64,000 bases of DNA from Lomentospora prolificans (Eukaryota > Ascomycota > Sordariomycetes > Microascales > Microascaceae): positions 2,790,001 through 2,854,000 of the forward strand of contig JARFXM010000008.1 of NCBI GenBank assembly GCA_029532625.1, read 5' to 3'. Each line of letters starts with the position of its first letter. Position 1 is the first letter of the stretch. The notes under the pieces were generated by a model. It was given only the letters and a program-made list of their open reading frames with translations, ran no database searches and was not told the DNA's origin. The position numbers were made by a program, and so were the translations under genes. Positions 1 to 10,618 of the stretch are shown in pieces.

Positions 1-954
1 CTGCGGATGGGTAACTTGCCGCCGTGCTTATCCGACTTTATTTGCTGCGTGTCTGCGGGATGCGGGTGACGTCGTCCCGATTGGGGGGGGTGCGCGTTCC
101 GAGTCCCGGCTCCGAGGGGAACATTTCCTGGCGACTCCCGTTTGTCTCATCCTCTGGTACACCTATGGCTGTCTGCATAATTGGCTTCAATCTCAATCCC
201 ATTGGATACAAAGGTGTATCCAAGTAGTAAACTCATGCGACATCAAAAGAGCCGAGAACACGTTGTACTGGCGGCTGACCCCGGCATTCGGGTGAGAGTG
301 ACTTCGGGCCATGTTGTGTTGTCTTCCTCCTCTCAAAGGTTTTTCATTACTATCCCCATTTAGACGGAGCACCTGATGGATGGTCGTGCAGTATCCCAGG
401 TTCGGCCTAGTATTTACAATATCCAGGGGAAAGGTTAGCCTCACCTGGTGCTTTTGAACAAATCAGAGCGCCTTTGCAGCGGGTGGTCCGGATCTCGGCC
501 CCGAGAACACGGATCTCGCTGTCCATTTTGCTGCCTGATTCTCCTCGGATCCCGGTTCATCTTGCTGTGCGCTAGCTCCGGGTATCGCACAATAGTGCCA
601 TCACGCTATTTTGCCATTCGCTTTCGCCAGCTCCCTAGAAATGATTTCTGTTCAGGAAATAATCGTGAAGAATGACTGCCATCTCCACACAACAACGCAT
701 CAATCGACGCAAGCTCCCCGCATCTCCGCTGCATCAACCTCCTCCGCATGAGGCGGCATGATCAACAAGGCATGGGGTCCCCACATCTCCGCAATCTCTT
801 TGCCTTATTGTTCGAATCATCTGTTCATATAAGTTTGGCAGCCCTCTCTCGGTCCTATTGACCTTCCTGATTATTGGTTTACCTAGACAGAAACCATACC
901 TCGCCCTTCCTATTCTTCCCATCACCCTCCCCCATCCCGGTCAGCGTTCACGCC
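1..954. other. Intergenic region upstream of the sugar transporter
   Basis: No open frame here looks like a gene. The last 150 bases are pyrimidine-rich, as in fungal 5' leaders, and a CATATAAG-like element lies near 827-835. At 489-498 there is CGGATCTCGG, a CGG-N4-CGG element one base different from the 10-mer found three times in the promoter between the tandem-zinc regulator and the sulfatase. The match is seen; a regulatory role is inferred. Confidence 0.5.
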
Positions 955-2753
955 ATGGGTGTTTTTTCAAAGTTTCGTCTGTTCAACCGCTCGCTCGGCC
1001 TCGCTTGCGCGCTGATTGCCTTTTCCACCTGCAACTATGGCTTTGACAACCAGGCCTTCGCCACTACTCAGGCTATGGACTCCTTTGAGCGACAGTTTGG
1101 TGTTCTTGACGAGGTAACCGGAAAGTACGTCCTGGAACCTTCGTGGCTATCCCTCTTCAACAGTCTCAACTACATCGGATTCGCTTTCGGTACGTCTAAC
1201 TGCCTCAAAAGTTGCCGTGGCTTTGGTATTAATGTTCTTTTCCAGGCGTCATTGTCGGAAGTTTCATCTCCTCTCGATGGGGGCGAAGGTGGTGCATGTT
1301 CTCCATGAGCTGCTACGCCCTGATTACCGCAACTATCGGCGTCACCTCCCACAACCGCGACCAGATCATGGCCGCCCGAATTCTCAACTACGTCTACGTC
1401 GGAATGGAATTGGCCGTAGTGCCTACCTTTCAGTCAGAGATTGGTACGATAAGCAGTGAACCCTTTTTGCCTTACCTACCACTGATACAAGTGTGGAAAC
1501 TAATGTTAATAATTTGCGCCCTCTTCAGTCCCCGCTTCGGCTCGTGGGTTCATGGTCGGCTCCTACCAGCTATCCCTCATTGTCGGCGGCCTCATCATCA
1601 ACTGCATTTGTTTCGGTACCAGCACGATCCAGGATAACAGGGCCTGGAGGATTCCTCTTGGCCTCTTCTACATCGTCCCGACCGTAGTCCTATCCTTGAT
1701 TTGGTTCATCCCCGAGTCGCCGCGATGGCTACTCCGCCAGGGCCGTAATGAGGAGGCGCTAGCCAGCCTCAAGAAACTCCGTGAGGGGCCCTTTACAGAA
1801 GAGCAGATCGCCGCCGAATTCTCCGAGTTGAAGACATCCTTGGAAAATGAAGTCGAGCAAGGGAAATTCATTGAGCTATTCCAAGGCTCCAACTTGAAGC
1901 GAACGCTCATCGTCATTGTAATTAACTTCCTCATGCAGGCCAGCGGCCAGGCGTTTGCCTCGCAGTACAGCGCCATCTATGTCAAGAGTCTTGGCACCAT
2001 CAATCCGTTCGGTTACCAACTTATCAATGCTGCCATCAACATCAGCACACTCACGTGCATCCTGCTCTGGGCCGATTTGTTGGGGCGGCGGTAGGTCTAT
2101 CCACCTTATATCGATACAGCATGCTTCCATACTAACTGCTGCCTTTAGAACCCTCTTGGTCATGTCATCTATCACCATGGTGGCCGGTATGATGACAATG
2201 GGCGCTCTCGGACTCGAGACCCCCGTTACAAATGCCCGAAAAAATGGCATTGTGGCTATGCTTTCCGTCTTCGTCTGCGGTTTCTCTATGGGATGGGCTC
2301 CTCTGAGCTACGTCATCACCACAGAGGTTTCGGCTCTGCGTCTCCGTGATCTGACTGCTCGGGTTGGTTTCACCGTTAATGTTGTCATCAAGTTAGGTTT
2401 AACTCCCACTGACCCCAAGTATTCAACGACATCTCCTAACCTGTATTCTCCGCAGCTTTGCGGTCAATTTCGCCATCCCCTACCTCATCTACGACAAGTA
2501 CGCCGGCCTCAACAGCAAGGTCGGGTTCATTTTCGGCTCCCTGATGGCGGCTTCCATTGTGTTCATCTACTTCTGCGTTCCCGAGTGCAAGGGCAAGACA
2601 CTTGAGCAAGTCGACTTCCTCTTCCAGAACGGCGTGGCTCTCCGGGACTTTGGCAAGACCGATGCTGCGGCACTTATGGAGGCGGCAAGGGCGCATGACC
2701 CCGAGAAGGCCGCATCAGAGAAGCGATCCGTTGAACAGAGCGAGCGCGCTTAG
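955..2753 (+). CDS. MFS sugar transporter (hexose/disaccharide permease family)
   Basis: Five exons: 955-1189, 1246-1443, 1529-2090, 2149-2391, 2456-2753; 511 residues, the usual size for fungal 12-TM sugar porters. The start was chosen at MGVFSKF, directly before the conserved N-terminal segment NYGFDNQAFATTQAMD. Family landmarks are visible: FISSRWGRRW after the second helix, PASARGF after SEI, PESPRWLL before the central loop, DLLGRRTLL, and a C-terminal PECKGKTLEQVDFLF. These are standard sugar-porter signatures, so plasma-membrane proton symport of a sugar is very likely; the substrate is not readable. All introns are GT..AG and each junction restores frame. It lies tail-to-tail with the tandem-zinc regulator and near a sulfatase, which suggests, without proving, import of a sugar or sugar derivative controlled by that regulator. 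Confidence 0.93.
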
Positions 2754-3312
2754 GTAATTCCTTCACTGATATATGCCTCTTTCAGCTACTCTGTAATACA
2801 GTCGAGTTGATTTAAATGGTGGCAATACAAATATAAATAATTTCAATCCAGTCCTTTCAGGTTGAACGTGTAATAATTATCATTCCCGGCACCCATTTCT
2901 TATAACCTGATCGTTCCCGTAGCAATTGCTCGTTCATTTGTTCCTGCCAGACTCTAGCCTCTAGACCTACCTTCCAGATATGCTCCTTGGACGGCCCTCT
3001 TTTACATAGCTCATAACCACAGCAGTGGTCCAGACCGTGGCTAAAACAAAATGAAACATACCAATGACTGCCATATTTCTCCCTAGACGAAAGATTGAAG
3101 GGAATCTGATCAAATAATCGACAAGATAGGGCGGTTGATGAGATTGAAACGTGGCGGCGAGGCTCTCGTGGGCCACACGGCCGAGGATAAGGTCAAACTC
3201 ATTGTTTCAGCAACGAGAGTCCTGATTCTTTGATCGATACCAGTACGCGCACAAGAGGCGCTAAAATGAATATGATACACACAGAACCCTATTATTATCC
3301 GACCCGATCAAT
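2754..3312. other. Intergenic region between convergent genes
   Basis: AT-rich 3' flank shared by the sugar transporter (+) and the tandem-zinc regulator (-). AAATATAAATAA-like stretches near 2828-2842 could serve polyadenylation. I see no coding signal. Confidence 0.5.
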
Positions 3313-5803
3313 TTAAGGGCATATATCTGAAAATAGCGTAGGAACATGAGCATCCGAGTAAGGATTCAACTGCAAGTCAAAGGGGTCAACCGGCATAGCC
3401 ATCTCAGGATGCTCCAAAGCGGCAGCTCCAACATCCATCGCCCCAAAATGCATTGCATGTGGATTCAGTGGGTTGTAACCCGTGAAGTAGGCTTCTTCGG
3501 GAGCCTGTTGCTCCGATACGTGAGCCGTTTCCCAAATCCGCCGGCTGCCGGTCGTGGGCTCCACTGCAGGCACACCCATAGCCCACGGTTCTCTTGATGA
3601 AGTAGAAGGCTGCTCCTGTGTGACGGATTCTACGGGCTCGTTACCATCGGGAGCGAACACGTGCTTGGATCGGCGGTGTGGTTGAGTGTGTACGTCAGGT
3701 GTTTCCGAAGGCGACCTGTAAGACGAAATTTGTTAGTTTACGTTATGTGCCATGTAGAATGCAACTATAAGTAGCATACTGGTTGCTAGGAGACGTTAGT
3801 CTCAGGCCAAGGTTCGGGATGAGGCGCCGGATGTCGTCGAGCTGCCTTGGGAGTTAGCCATCTCCAAAATTAGTGCCACTTGTGAAACTTACGCAGGGCT
3901 GAACCCAAGTAGAAGTTTTCTGAATATATGAAATCATTGATGCAGCTTCGCTAAGCTTAGTTTTGATGCTTTCTAAACTGTGGCCACCAGTCTCTGGTAG
4001 AAGATGGAATAAATGATCGATAATCTTGGTTGCCTGGTATACCGCAATAACCAAAGTCGGACTACCGACATCGCGGTCTGTCTCAAGCCGATACACCTTG
4101 GACCAGAGGTCGCACATATTGAGGGCACTGCCAAGGCACTGTCGTTGACAATGGTCGACGTATTCCGGTGGAGTATCCTCCATAGCCTCTCTCGAGACAG
4201 CCTCACGGATTGCCGGGATGAGGAACCGATAGAGGTCACAGCGACAGAGATGCAATGTGGAATGGAGCATGATATATGTTCTAGCTTCCGAGGAGTGACA
4301 CATCAGCTTAAGAGAGCTGTCGTCATCTTGCAGTTCTTCTGGAAGGGTTGTCCTGAAAAGCGCCAACTCTTCGTCGAGAGCGCGTAGTTCATCGCGGCTC
4401 AGAACCGGACTTGACTTTTCTAGAACCACACGGCGAGTATATCTGATGATGTTAGGATGACTCTAAAAAGATTTCAAATCCTCTCCGCTGCTGTGCTTAC
4501 CGAAATATTCGATCTCGAAGGTCGAACAATTTGATCCGATATGCAAGGGCGTCCATGTCGGATTCTTTGTCACCAGGATCTCTCAGAAAGTGTGATCGAG
4601 AGCGTATGCCACGCTGGAAACAACGGTCATTGCTCGGTAGGCGAATATGAATTCTTTCTGAGGGGCAGAGTGTCAAATCTTCAATTCCACCACAAAATAG
4701 TTTGTCGAGGTAGAACACTGTCCACATTAGACGCCTTAGACACTCTTGGACAACAGGCTCAGCCGTCGGTCTCTCGTAGTTGAGTCGCTTGGTAAACGCG
4801 ATCCGCGCCGCCACGGCGAGCAGGGTCCAGACCTCCTCTGTGAACCTGAAGTTGAAGTGAAACTTGATGAGAAGCAAAAGAGTTTGGAGGTCTGCGATTG
4901 TCGTTTTGGACAACCGGGATAGGAGCTCCTGCTGGACTTCCCTCATCCATGCAAGCGGGATAGATTTGTCCAGGGGGGGGTCCAAGCAGAGAAGACGCAT
5001 TCCAGATGCACAGATGGCTTTAAGAAGATTCCGATCAATTTGTCCCTGGTTCCAGTCGGCCATCACAGTCGAGCGGTGGAGGAATTGGCACTCAGCTAGG
5101 TCAGTCTTGGTAAAATAGGCGTTGATGTACTCTCGTATCACTTCTTTCTTCTCGTAATTGAAAACGCTTTACTCCATATCAGTTAGCCAAACGGAGCCTG
5201 GAAGCAGGCACTCAACAAAGATTGTTGCGGCATACCGAGTCATGTCACTCTCAACGCTGCTGGTAGTCATTGGGGTCGGGGCAGACCCATGACTTTCCGT
5301 CGGGACGCTAATAGGAGACCCCAGGGCGAAGTCGGCAGGGGAGATGTCATTTGGCGAACGTGACGAGGTTGGGACTCCCGAGTCCACGTAGACGCACTGT
5401 TGCCCCAGGGTGTTGCATCTCGCGCAAGGGTCAGCCCCGGTGCATTTGGTTTTGACGGAACGGCATGCCAGACAAGCTTTGCGTATGCGGCGTCTCTTGG
5501 TGCCTGCTTGGGTCAACTCCTGCTTCGAGAGCTGCCTGTCCTCTAGCTCGGTACTTCCGGTAATGTAACTGCACACGAAATCCAACCGAGCGCACCGAAG
5601 GCAACCTGACGGCTGGCGGTCGCATTTTACCTACGAGAAATCATATGTGAGTTTCCCATTCTGGCTGGAGTTCATGTCATGTAAGGGACAATGACCTTTC
5701 TGGCCCGGCATTGCAGACATGCGAGCCGCCTTGCTTCCGACGGTTGGCTGGAATCACCGGCCAGGGAAACGGCCAATCGCGTAGGCAGGGGGTCCGAAGG
5801 CAT
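3313..5803 (-). CDS. Transcription factor with two tandem Zn2Cys6 clusters
   Basis: Six exons on the minus strand: 5696-5803, 5236-5630, 4501-5166, 3893-4442, 3780-3841, 3313-3715; 727 residues. The first exon is only 108 bases and starts at ATG 5803 (MPSDPLPTRLAV). Splicing out 5631-5695 creates a first Zn2Cys6 cluster, CLQCRARKVKC..CLRCARLDFVC (Cys 29, 32, 39, 46, 49, 56). A second complete cluster follows 33 residues later: CLACRSVKTKC..CARCNTLGQQC (Cys 89, 92, 99, 105, 108, 115), preceded by the basic run KRRRIRK. The middle region (NYEKKEVIREYINAYFTKTD, then FLHR) resembles the regulatory domain of fungal zinc-cluster factors. Nuclear DNA binding is therefore near certain. It is divergent from the sulfatase, and their shared promoter holds three CGGATGTCGG copies, which may be its sites. 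Two complete clusters in one protein are unusual; most family members have one. Confidence 0.9.
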
Positions 5804-5902
5804 GGAATTAGTACCCCTCCAAAAGGCCCCGTACCCCGGATCAGAATAAGTGGGAGTGGAAGTCGGTTTCGGTACGAGGTCCGGCTGCGAAAGCGAAGAG
5901 CC

Positions 5903-5912
5903 CGGATGTCGG
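5903..5912 (+). promoter_or_regulatory. CGGATGTCGG motif copy 1 (CGG-N4-CGG)
   Basis: Exact 10-mer about 100 bases upstream of the regulator start codon. Direct CGG repeats are typical zinc-cluster half-sites. That the adjacent regulator binds here is inference. Confidence 0.5.
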
Positions 5913-6238
5913 GGAAAGTGAAAGGCAATTCTTGGCAGGCAAGAGGTTGAGCCAGGATTTTAGTGGGGAAGTGCGAAATCCGGGGTCTGCAAAGGGGGAT
6001 ATATAACCCAACGTTGAGCGGTCCGGGGCTCCAGGTTTTGTCAGGAGGTAGCTGGCTCAAAGTGGTGCTCTGACGCGAAAGCTTAATTCGATACTTTGGT
6101 CCATGTGTTGCTGAGTACGAGTTTGTCGTGGCTACTCTGTAGACTATTCTTTACACTAGTTCAAAGTCTCGACCTTCTTCCCGAGCTTTTTTGATGGCGA
6201 CAGAGTTTGACCGAGATTCCGAGCCCGGATAGCCTGGA

Positions 6239-6248
6239 CCGACATCCG
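6239..6248 (-). promoter_or_regulatory. CGGATGTCGG motif copy 2
   Basis: Read as CCGACATCCG on the plus strand. It lies exactly 20 bases before copy 3, about two helical turns, so both would face the same side of the DNA. Confidence 0.5.
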
Positions 6249-6258
6249 GGTTCCGAGG

Positions 6259-6268
6259 CCGACATCCG
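6259..6268 (-). promoter_or_regulatory. CGGATGTCGG motif copy 3
   Basis: Read as CCGACATCCG on the plus strand, about 195 bases upstream of the sulfatase start codon. It forms a spaced pair with the copy at 6239. Confidence 0.5.
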
Positions 6269-6463
6269 AAAGCCACCGAGCGAGCTCGTTCCTCCAACCC
6301 GAGGAAACCAGGATCTTTGAGATAAAGTGCACGACATATCCAGCTTCAAGCACGTCACTCACTCTAAGGGATTTCTAGGAGCGCAAGACCTTTGTTGTTC
6401 CGTTCCGATCCAACCCTTATCCCCTTGTTGGGCCGGCATATTTGCGCGTACCCCAATCCAAAG

Positions 6464-8041
6464 ATGCCTTACGACCACAAACTTCCGCCTAAGCCTTTGC
6501 CCCTAAAAGTGGACTCCAAGAATGGAGGTGGCAGACCTAACTTCATCATATTTATGCCTGATCAGTTACGGTATGACTCTCTAGGATGCACTACCGCGCC
6601 AACATCCGAAGTCAAAACTCCCAATATCGATGCATTCGCCAAGCGCGGCTGCTTGTTCACCAACTGCTTCACGCAGGCTTCGGTATGCTCGCAATCCAGA
6701 TGTAGCATGTTCACGGGGACTTATGCCCACGTGAGCGGGCACCGCAGCCTCGAGAACTTGATCAAGCCATGGGAACCCAACATCTTCCGCACGCTCAAGG
6801 AAAACGGGTACCATGTGGCCTGTCTTGCCCCCCGAGGTGACACGTTTGCTCCGACCGTCACTGAGCTGAGTGTGACGGAATACGGATTTCTTGAGACCCC
6901 GGAGTTTGTTCCCAAGTTTGCTAGTGGGAAGCCTGTCGAAAAGGATGAGAGCATATGGGGCCGTCTTTTCTATCGCGGCCTCCGGGATGCCGACAAGTGC
7001 CTCGACTACGACGAGGCGGTGGTTCGCTCCGCTCTTACTTGGCTTGATTGCCCTCCCACGGATAAGCCTTGGGTCCTCTTCATGCCTTTGGTCTTCCCAC
7101 ACTGTCCATTCCAGGTCGAAGAGCCCTACTTCTCCATGTATGACCGCTCCAAGCTCTCTGGCATTGAGGCGGACCACAAAAAGAAGACAGGTTACGAGCC
7201 ACGGTACATGAAGAGCATCCGTGAACGGTACGGCACAGATCGCGCGACTGCAGAGATCTGGAAGGAGATCAAGGCGACGTATTACGGAATGATTACGCGA
7301 TTGGACGATCAGTTTGGTCGCGTTATGAAGAAGGTCGATGATCTGAACCTGTGGAAGGACACGGTGACAATGTTCTTCACCGACCACGGCGAATATCTCG
7401 GTGACCATGGTCTCATCGAGAAATGGCCTTCGGGTCTCTCCGACACTCTGGTTCATGAACCTCTGATCATCGGTGGCGCGGGGCTTCCTGAGGGAAAGCA
7501 GATAACTGCCATGACGGAAATGGTGGACCTTGTACCTACCATGATGGAGTTCAGTGGCATTGGCGAAACTTTTGCTCACAATGGTCTTTCATGGGTCCCG
7601 GTACTCTGCGGCAATGAGACCAAGCATAAGGATTTCGCTTTCTCCGAGGGCGGTTTCCTGGCCTCAGAACAGCCCCTCTTGGAACAGGCGCCCTACCCCT
7701 ACGACCTCAAAGCAGGCTTGCAGAACGAGGATACTACCCTCGTCGGCAAGGCCATCTCTCTCCGAGACGAGACCTGGACCTTTATCTACCGCCTCTACGA
7801 ACCCTCGGAGCTATACCACAGGCAGAACGACCCGCACGAGTTGCATAACCTCGCTGAAGACCCTGAGCACAAAGAGCTGGCAGAAAAGTATGAGAAAATA
7901 ATCCTCAAATGGCTTCTCAGGACTGCCGACGTCATGCCCTGGAAGTCGGATGTGAGATTCCCCGATGTTAAGCTCAAGTCCCCGAGGGAGCAGATGGAGG
8001 AGAGATTGGCGAAGGCCGCCAAGGAAGCTGAGCAGAAATGA
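6464..8041 (+). CDS. Sulfatase (S1-type, arylsulfatase/choline-sulfatase-like)
   Basis: Single exon, 525 residues, starting at ATG 6464 (MPYDHKLPPKP); no in-frame ATG lies between this and the preceding stop. The N-terminal fold motif RPNFIIFMPDQLRYDSLG contains the metal-binding Asp (D33). The active-site stretch is SVCSQSRCSMFTG, with Cys75 at the position normally oxidised to formylglycine and Arg79 in place. The consensus C-x-P-x-R is C-S-Q-S-R here. Later motifs fit the family: FFTDHGEYLGDHGL (metal Asp/His), a Lys in IEKW, and a C-terminal YELYHRQNDPHELHNLA-like stretch (here SELYHRQNDPHELHNLA). No signal peptide is evident, so a cytosolic enzyme is likely. It would hydrolyse a sulfate ester, substrate unknown. 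The divergent tandem-zinc regulator and nearby transporter suggest a small catabolic locus. Confidence 0.92.
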   Translation: MPYDHKLPPKPLPLKVDSKNGGGRPNFIIFMPDQLRYDSLGCTTAPTSEVKTPNIDAFAKRGCLFTNCFTQASVCSQSRCSMFTGTYAHVSGHRSLENLIKPWEPNIFRTLKENGYHVACLAPRGDTFAPTVTELSVTEYGFLETPEFVPKFASGKPVEKDESIWGRLFYRGLRDADKCLDYDEAVVRSALTWLDCPPTDKPWVLFMPLVFPHCPFQVEEPYFSMYDRSKLSGIEADHKKKTGYEPRYMKSIRERYGTDRATAEIWKEIKATYYGMITRLDDQFGRVMKKVDDLNLWKDTVTMFFTDHGEYLGDHGLIEKWPSGLSDTLVHEPLIIGGAGLPEGKQITAMTEMVDLVPTMMEFSGIGETFAHNGLSWVPVLCGNETKHKDFAFSEGGFLASEQPLLEQAPYPYDLKAGLQNEDTTLVGKAISLRDETWTFIYRLYEPSELYHRQNDPHELHNLAEDPEHKELAEKYEKIILKWLLRTADVMPWKSDVRFPDVKLKSPREQMEERLAKAAKEAEQK

Positions 8042-8634
8042 CGTTGCGAATAGACGGCACCTTTGCACCACTTGATGTACTTTGTCACGACATAGAGAAA
8101 ATGCGGGTAAATGAGAATTAAATAGAAGTTACAGCAAAAAAGTCTAGTCTGAGCTTGATCTAGAAGCGTCTATCTCCAACTTCCGACCTTGAATAGGAAA
8201 AGTTGTGAAATCCTTCGAGGGTCCTATTGACACACCGCTATTTCCACAGCAACGGTTGGCAGAAGCCAGGCAGGAACGGCCAAGACCTGTTATTAACTAA
8301 CTAAGCCCATCGTGATTCCCTTTCGCTGGCCGTTCTGCCTTGAACGACTGCCACGAATACTGCCAGCACACAGGACGAGAATTATACTCAAATCACAAAT
8401 ATTTTTCCCTTCCTGAATTCTCCATCTACAGGCGTGCTGCCCTGACCGTCGGTAAGTCTCAGGGTCCAAATTTTAATCTGAACGACAGCCAAGCTGGCTA
8501 TTTCCCAGTATCTCGGATAAGCGGCTTAACCCCTCATTTTCCTTTCAAGAAGCGTCCTGTCGCTATTATTTCCCCCCCAATTTAATATCGTGTTTGTTTT
8601 TCCCTTTCGATATTTCTGGGTAAACCCGGAGAAG
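8042..8634. other. Intergenic region
   Basis: 3' flank of the sulfatase and 5' flank of the next gene. CT-rich stretches before 8600 look like a fungal leader. No coding signal. Confidence 0.4.
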
Positions 8635-9531
8635 ATGGTCACCTATCTCGGAATCCGACCCAAGGAAAAATGCTTCGAGTTTTTTCCAGAGCCCATATCA
8701 ACCGGTGATATTAGCGAAAGCCCCAAAATCACCGTCAAATCCCCATCATCGTGGAGCTATCTCGGGCCGCTCCTCGATCCCAGCGAGGAGTCGCTCCCCG
8801 ATTCCCTCCACAAGTGGGCAAACCGCGCCCTAGATGGGAACTTGCTCCCATCCTTTACCTCATTCATCTTGCATGCGAATGAATTCTTACACCTAAAGGG
8901 TCTGAGTCACTACTGGGTCACGATTCGCGCCACGAAAGCCACACCAGAGTACAACCGTCCGCGATGGCACAGCGACGACTACTCCTTTGACGAAGCGGAA
9001 GAATCCGAAGACGGGAACATGGGCAAGTGGACGAGTCATATCCAGCGGGTATTGTTGAGGGGCCCCTCTGCTGGTGACAAGGCCACCACCAATTGGAAAT
9101 TGTGCGGCACCATCCTGGGCCCGTCCACCCTCTTCATCCCCGAATTGCACCAACTGGAGGCTCGCCAGATCAGAGACCGCGTCCGTGAATCCTGCCGTAA
9201 AGAACATGTGTGCACGTCCGTACGCTGCGTAGGGTGCGCAACCGCCGCGGACGAGGTGCGCCACCGGCTAGGGAACGAGTATGCCAGGTTCGGCAGCGTG
9301 CAAGCCCAAAAGGGGCAGTTTGCCTTTTTCCGCGTGGGGTCGAGCAACGGCGCGATACATTCGGAACCAAAAATGGACGGCGATCGGATCTTCGTCAACA
9401 TCGTGCCCGGAACCGAAGAGGAGCTCAAGGCCTTGTCGTCGAAGTGGGGCATGGAGTACCCCAGATCCTGGAGTTTTCGTGTCGTGGATAATAGTTTACA
9501 CGGCCATGTGGGCGATGTGTGCGAGCTTTGA
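8635..9531 (+). CDS. Hypothetical protein with WHSDD motif, possible 2OG-oxygenase-like fold
   Basis: Single exon, 298 residues from ATG 8635 (MVTYLGIRPKEKC). The in-frame extension to 8590 has no ATG. I do not recognise a named family. Visible landmarks: an H-x-D in RPRWHSDDYSFDE around residues 105-110, an acidic linker, KLCGTILGPSTLFIPELH, a Cys-containing stretch HVCTSVRCVGCA, and a conserved-looking block with GAIHSEP and DRIFVNIVPG. The order H-x-D, later His, then Arg matches the Fe(II)/2-oxoglutarate oxygenase or cupin layout, but this is inference from spacing only. No signal peptide or membrane segment is seen. The Cys-rich part could also bind a metal. It stands alone between the sulfatase and the P450, on the same strand as both. 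Confidence 0.75.
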   Translation: MVTYLGIRPKEKCFEFFPEPISTGDISESPKITVKSPSSWSYLGPLLDPSEESLPDSLHKWANRALDGNLLPSFTSFILHANEFLHLKGLSHYWVTIRATKATPEYNRPRWHSDDYSFDEAEESEDGNMGKWTSHIQRVLLRGPSAGDKATTNWKLCGTILGPSTLFIPELHQLEARQIRDRVRESCRKEHVCTSVRCVGCATAADEVRHRLGNEYARFGSVQAQKGQFAFFRVGSSNGAIHSEPKMDGDRIFVNIVPGTEEELKALSSKWGMEYPRSWSFRVVDNSLHGHVGDVCEL

Positions 9532-10178
9532 GCGTCAGATGCGTCAAAAAAGATGGGGATATCGTCCGATAAGCTCTTCCAACTGCGGCAAGCAAACGTT
9601 AGCTCCGCACTTGGAGATGCAACGTCGTAATAGTCAGCTCTCGTCGCGGAGTAATAAGACGTGCGCTCTTTTCCTTGTTTGGCGGATCGTTGTTGGTTCC
9701 ACGACATCATGCTAGCTACACCAGGCACGAATGGGCTTCTCTTTCGAGGCATATTATTGGCAATCAAATGACTCGGTGTTAATTAGCAAGGATGCGTGGC
9801 GTCCTGCAGTTGAATGCATATCTTCGCCCGTCTGCTGGGGGGCAGGAGGATTGTCATGAATATTTCCTACTTCCAAAGATAAACCCCCTGTATGTCAGAC
9901 AGCCAGACTACAGCGGTCGCGATGGGGCGCCAGACTTGACGGCAGTCAGGATCTACCTGCACAGCCAGGCGGTGTCATTAGACGCCTATTACCCTACCAT
10001 CCTACCTCGGTATTTTAGGTCATGCTTCAAAATAGTTGAGCAGAATTGTATGCCAGGATGCACCGAATATTATCACTGTTGTCTTTGTGAGCTCTTGCTG
10101 ACCCGATCGATCTCTCTGGAGAACGATGAAGAGATCTGTCTGCGCCTGTGACTAGCTCCGCCCACCATAAGCTCTTCC

Positions 10179-10487
10179 ATGTCTGCTGCAAAACCCCTCT
10201 CGATGCCTCAACTCAAATGTCGCGAATGCTCACGGCGAACAGAGCAATTGTGCAATTGTGACATATCAGATTCCATTGCAGGGGCAACCCCCGCCCCAGC
10301 GACAAACCGCAGTCGAGGAAAAGCGACGCTGGTCAGCAAGATGCTGCTCATCGTCGTAGCCAACGGGCTGTACAGCTGGCTGCACGGACGTGCCTCAAGC
10401 TCACGGCTGTCCGACGTGCAGGTCCGCGAGCGTTTACGGCAACTGATTTACGCCGCAGAGGTCAATAGCGAAAAGGGCCAGTATTGA
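10179..10487 (+). CDS. Small hypothetical protein, doubtful
   Basis: 102 residues from ATG 10179 to a stop at 10485-10487. The N-terminal third has a Cys pattern, KCRECSRRTEQLCNC, and the remainder includes a short hydrophobic stretch, KMLLIVVANGLYSWL. The Cys pattern gives it slightly more coding character than the other small frames nearby. There is no recognisable family and no support from neighbours, and it may be chance or a gene relic. Confidence 0.25.
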   Translation: MSAAKPLSMPQLKCRECSRRTEQLCNCDISDSIAGATPAPATNRSRGKATLVSKMLLIVVANGLYSWLHGRASSSRLSDVQVRERLRQLIYAAEVNSEKGQY

Positions 10488-10612
10488 AATGTATTGCTTG
10501 CGGGGATCCCATGCTTTCGCAAGCATTCCGAACGCACTGTAACCCTAGCCGCCTCGACAACAGGAAAGTCATGGGGGCGGATGGAGGGACAGGGGTCGGG
10601 AAAACTCTTGGT

Positions 10613-10618
10613 TATAAA
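10613..10618 (+). promoter_or_regulatory. TATA box of the P450 gene
   Basis: TATAAA 96 bases before the P450 start codon, a normal fungal spacing. Followed by a G/A-rich leader. Confidence 0.45.

Larger units (their letters stand above)
5804..6463. promoter_or_regulatory. Divergent promoter of the tandem-zinc regulator and the sulfatase
   Basis: 660 bases between the two start codons. It contains the 10-mer CGGATGTCGG three times (one plus, two minus) and is rich in CGG/CCG triplets, typical of zinc-cluster target promoters. A TATATAA-like element at 5999-6006 reads on the minus strand as a possible TATA box about 200 bases upstream of the regulator start. Confidence 0.7.

Noticed and set aside
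6581..7579. 332-codon open frame on the minus strand.
   Set aside because: It is antisense to the sulfatase, whose family motifs are unambiguous; the minus frame has no domain.
9036..9767. 243-codon minus-strand open frame.
   Set aside because: Mostly antisense to the WHSDD protein; composition and content look like a shadow.
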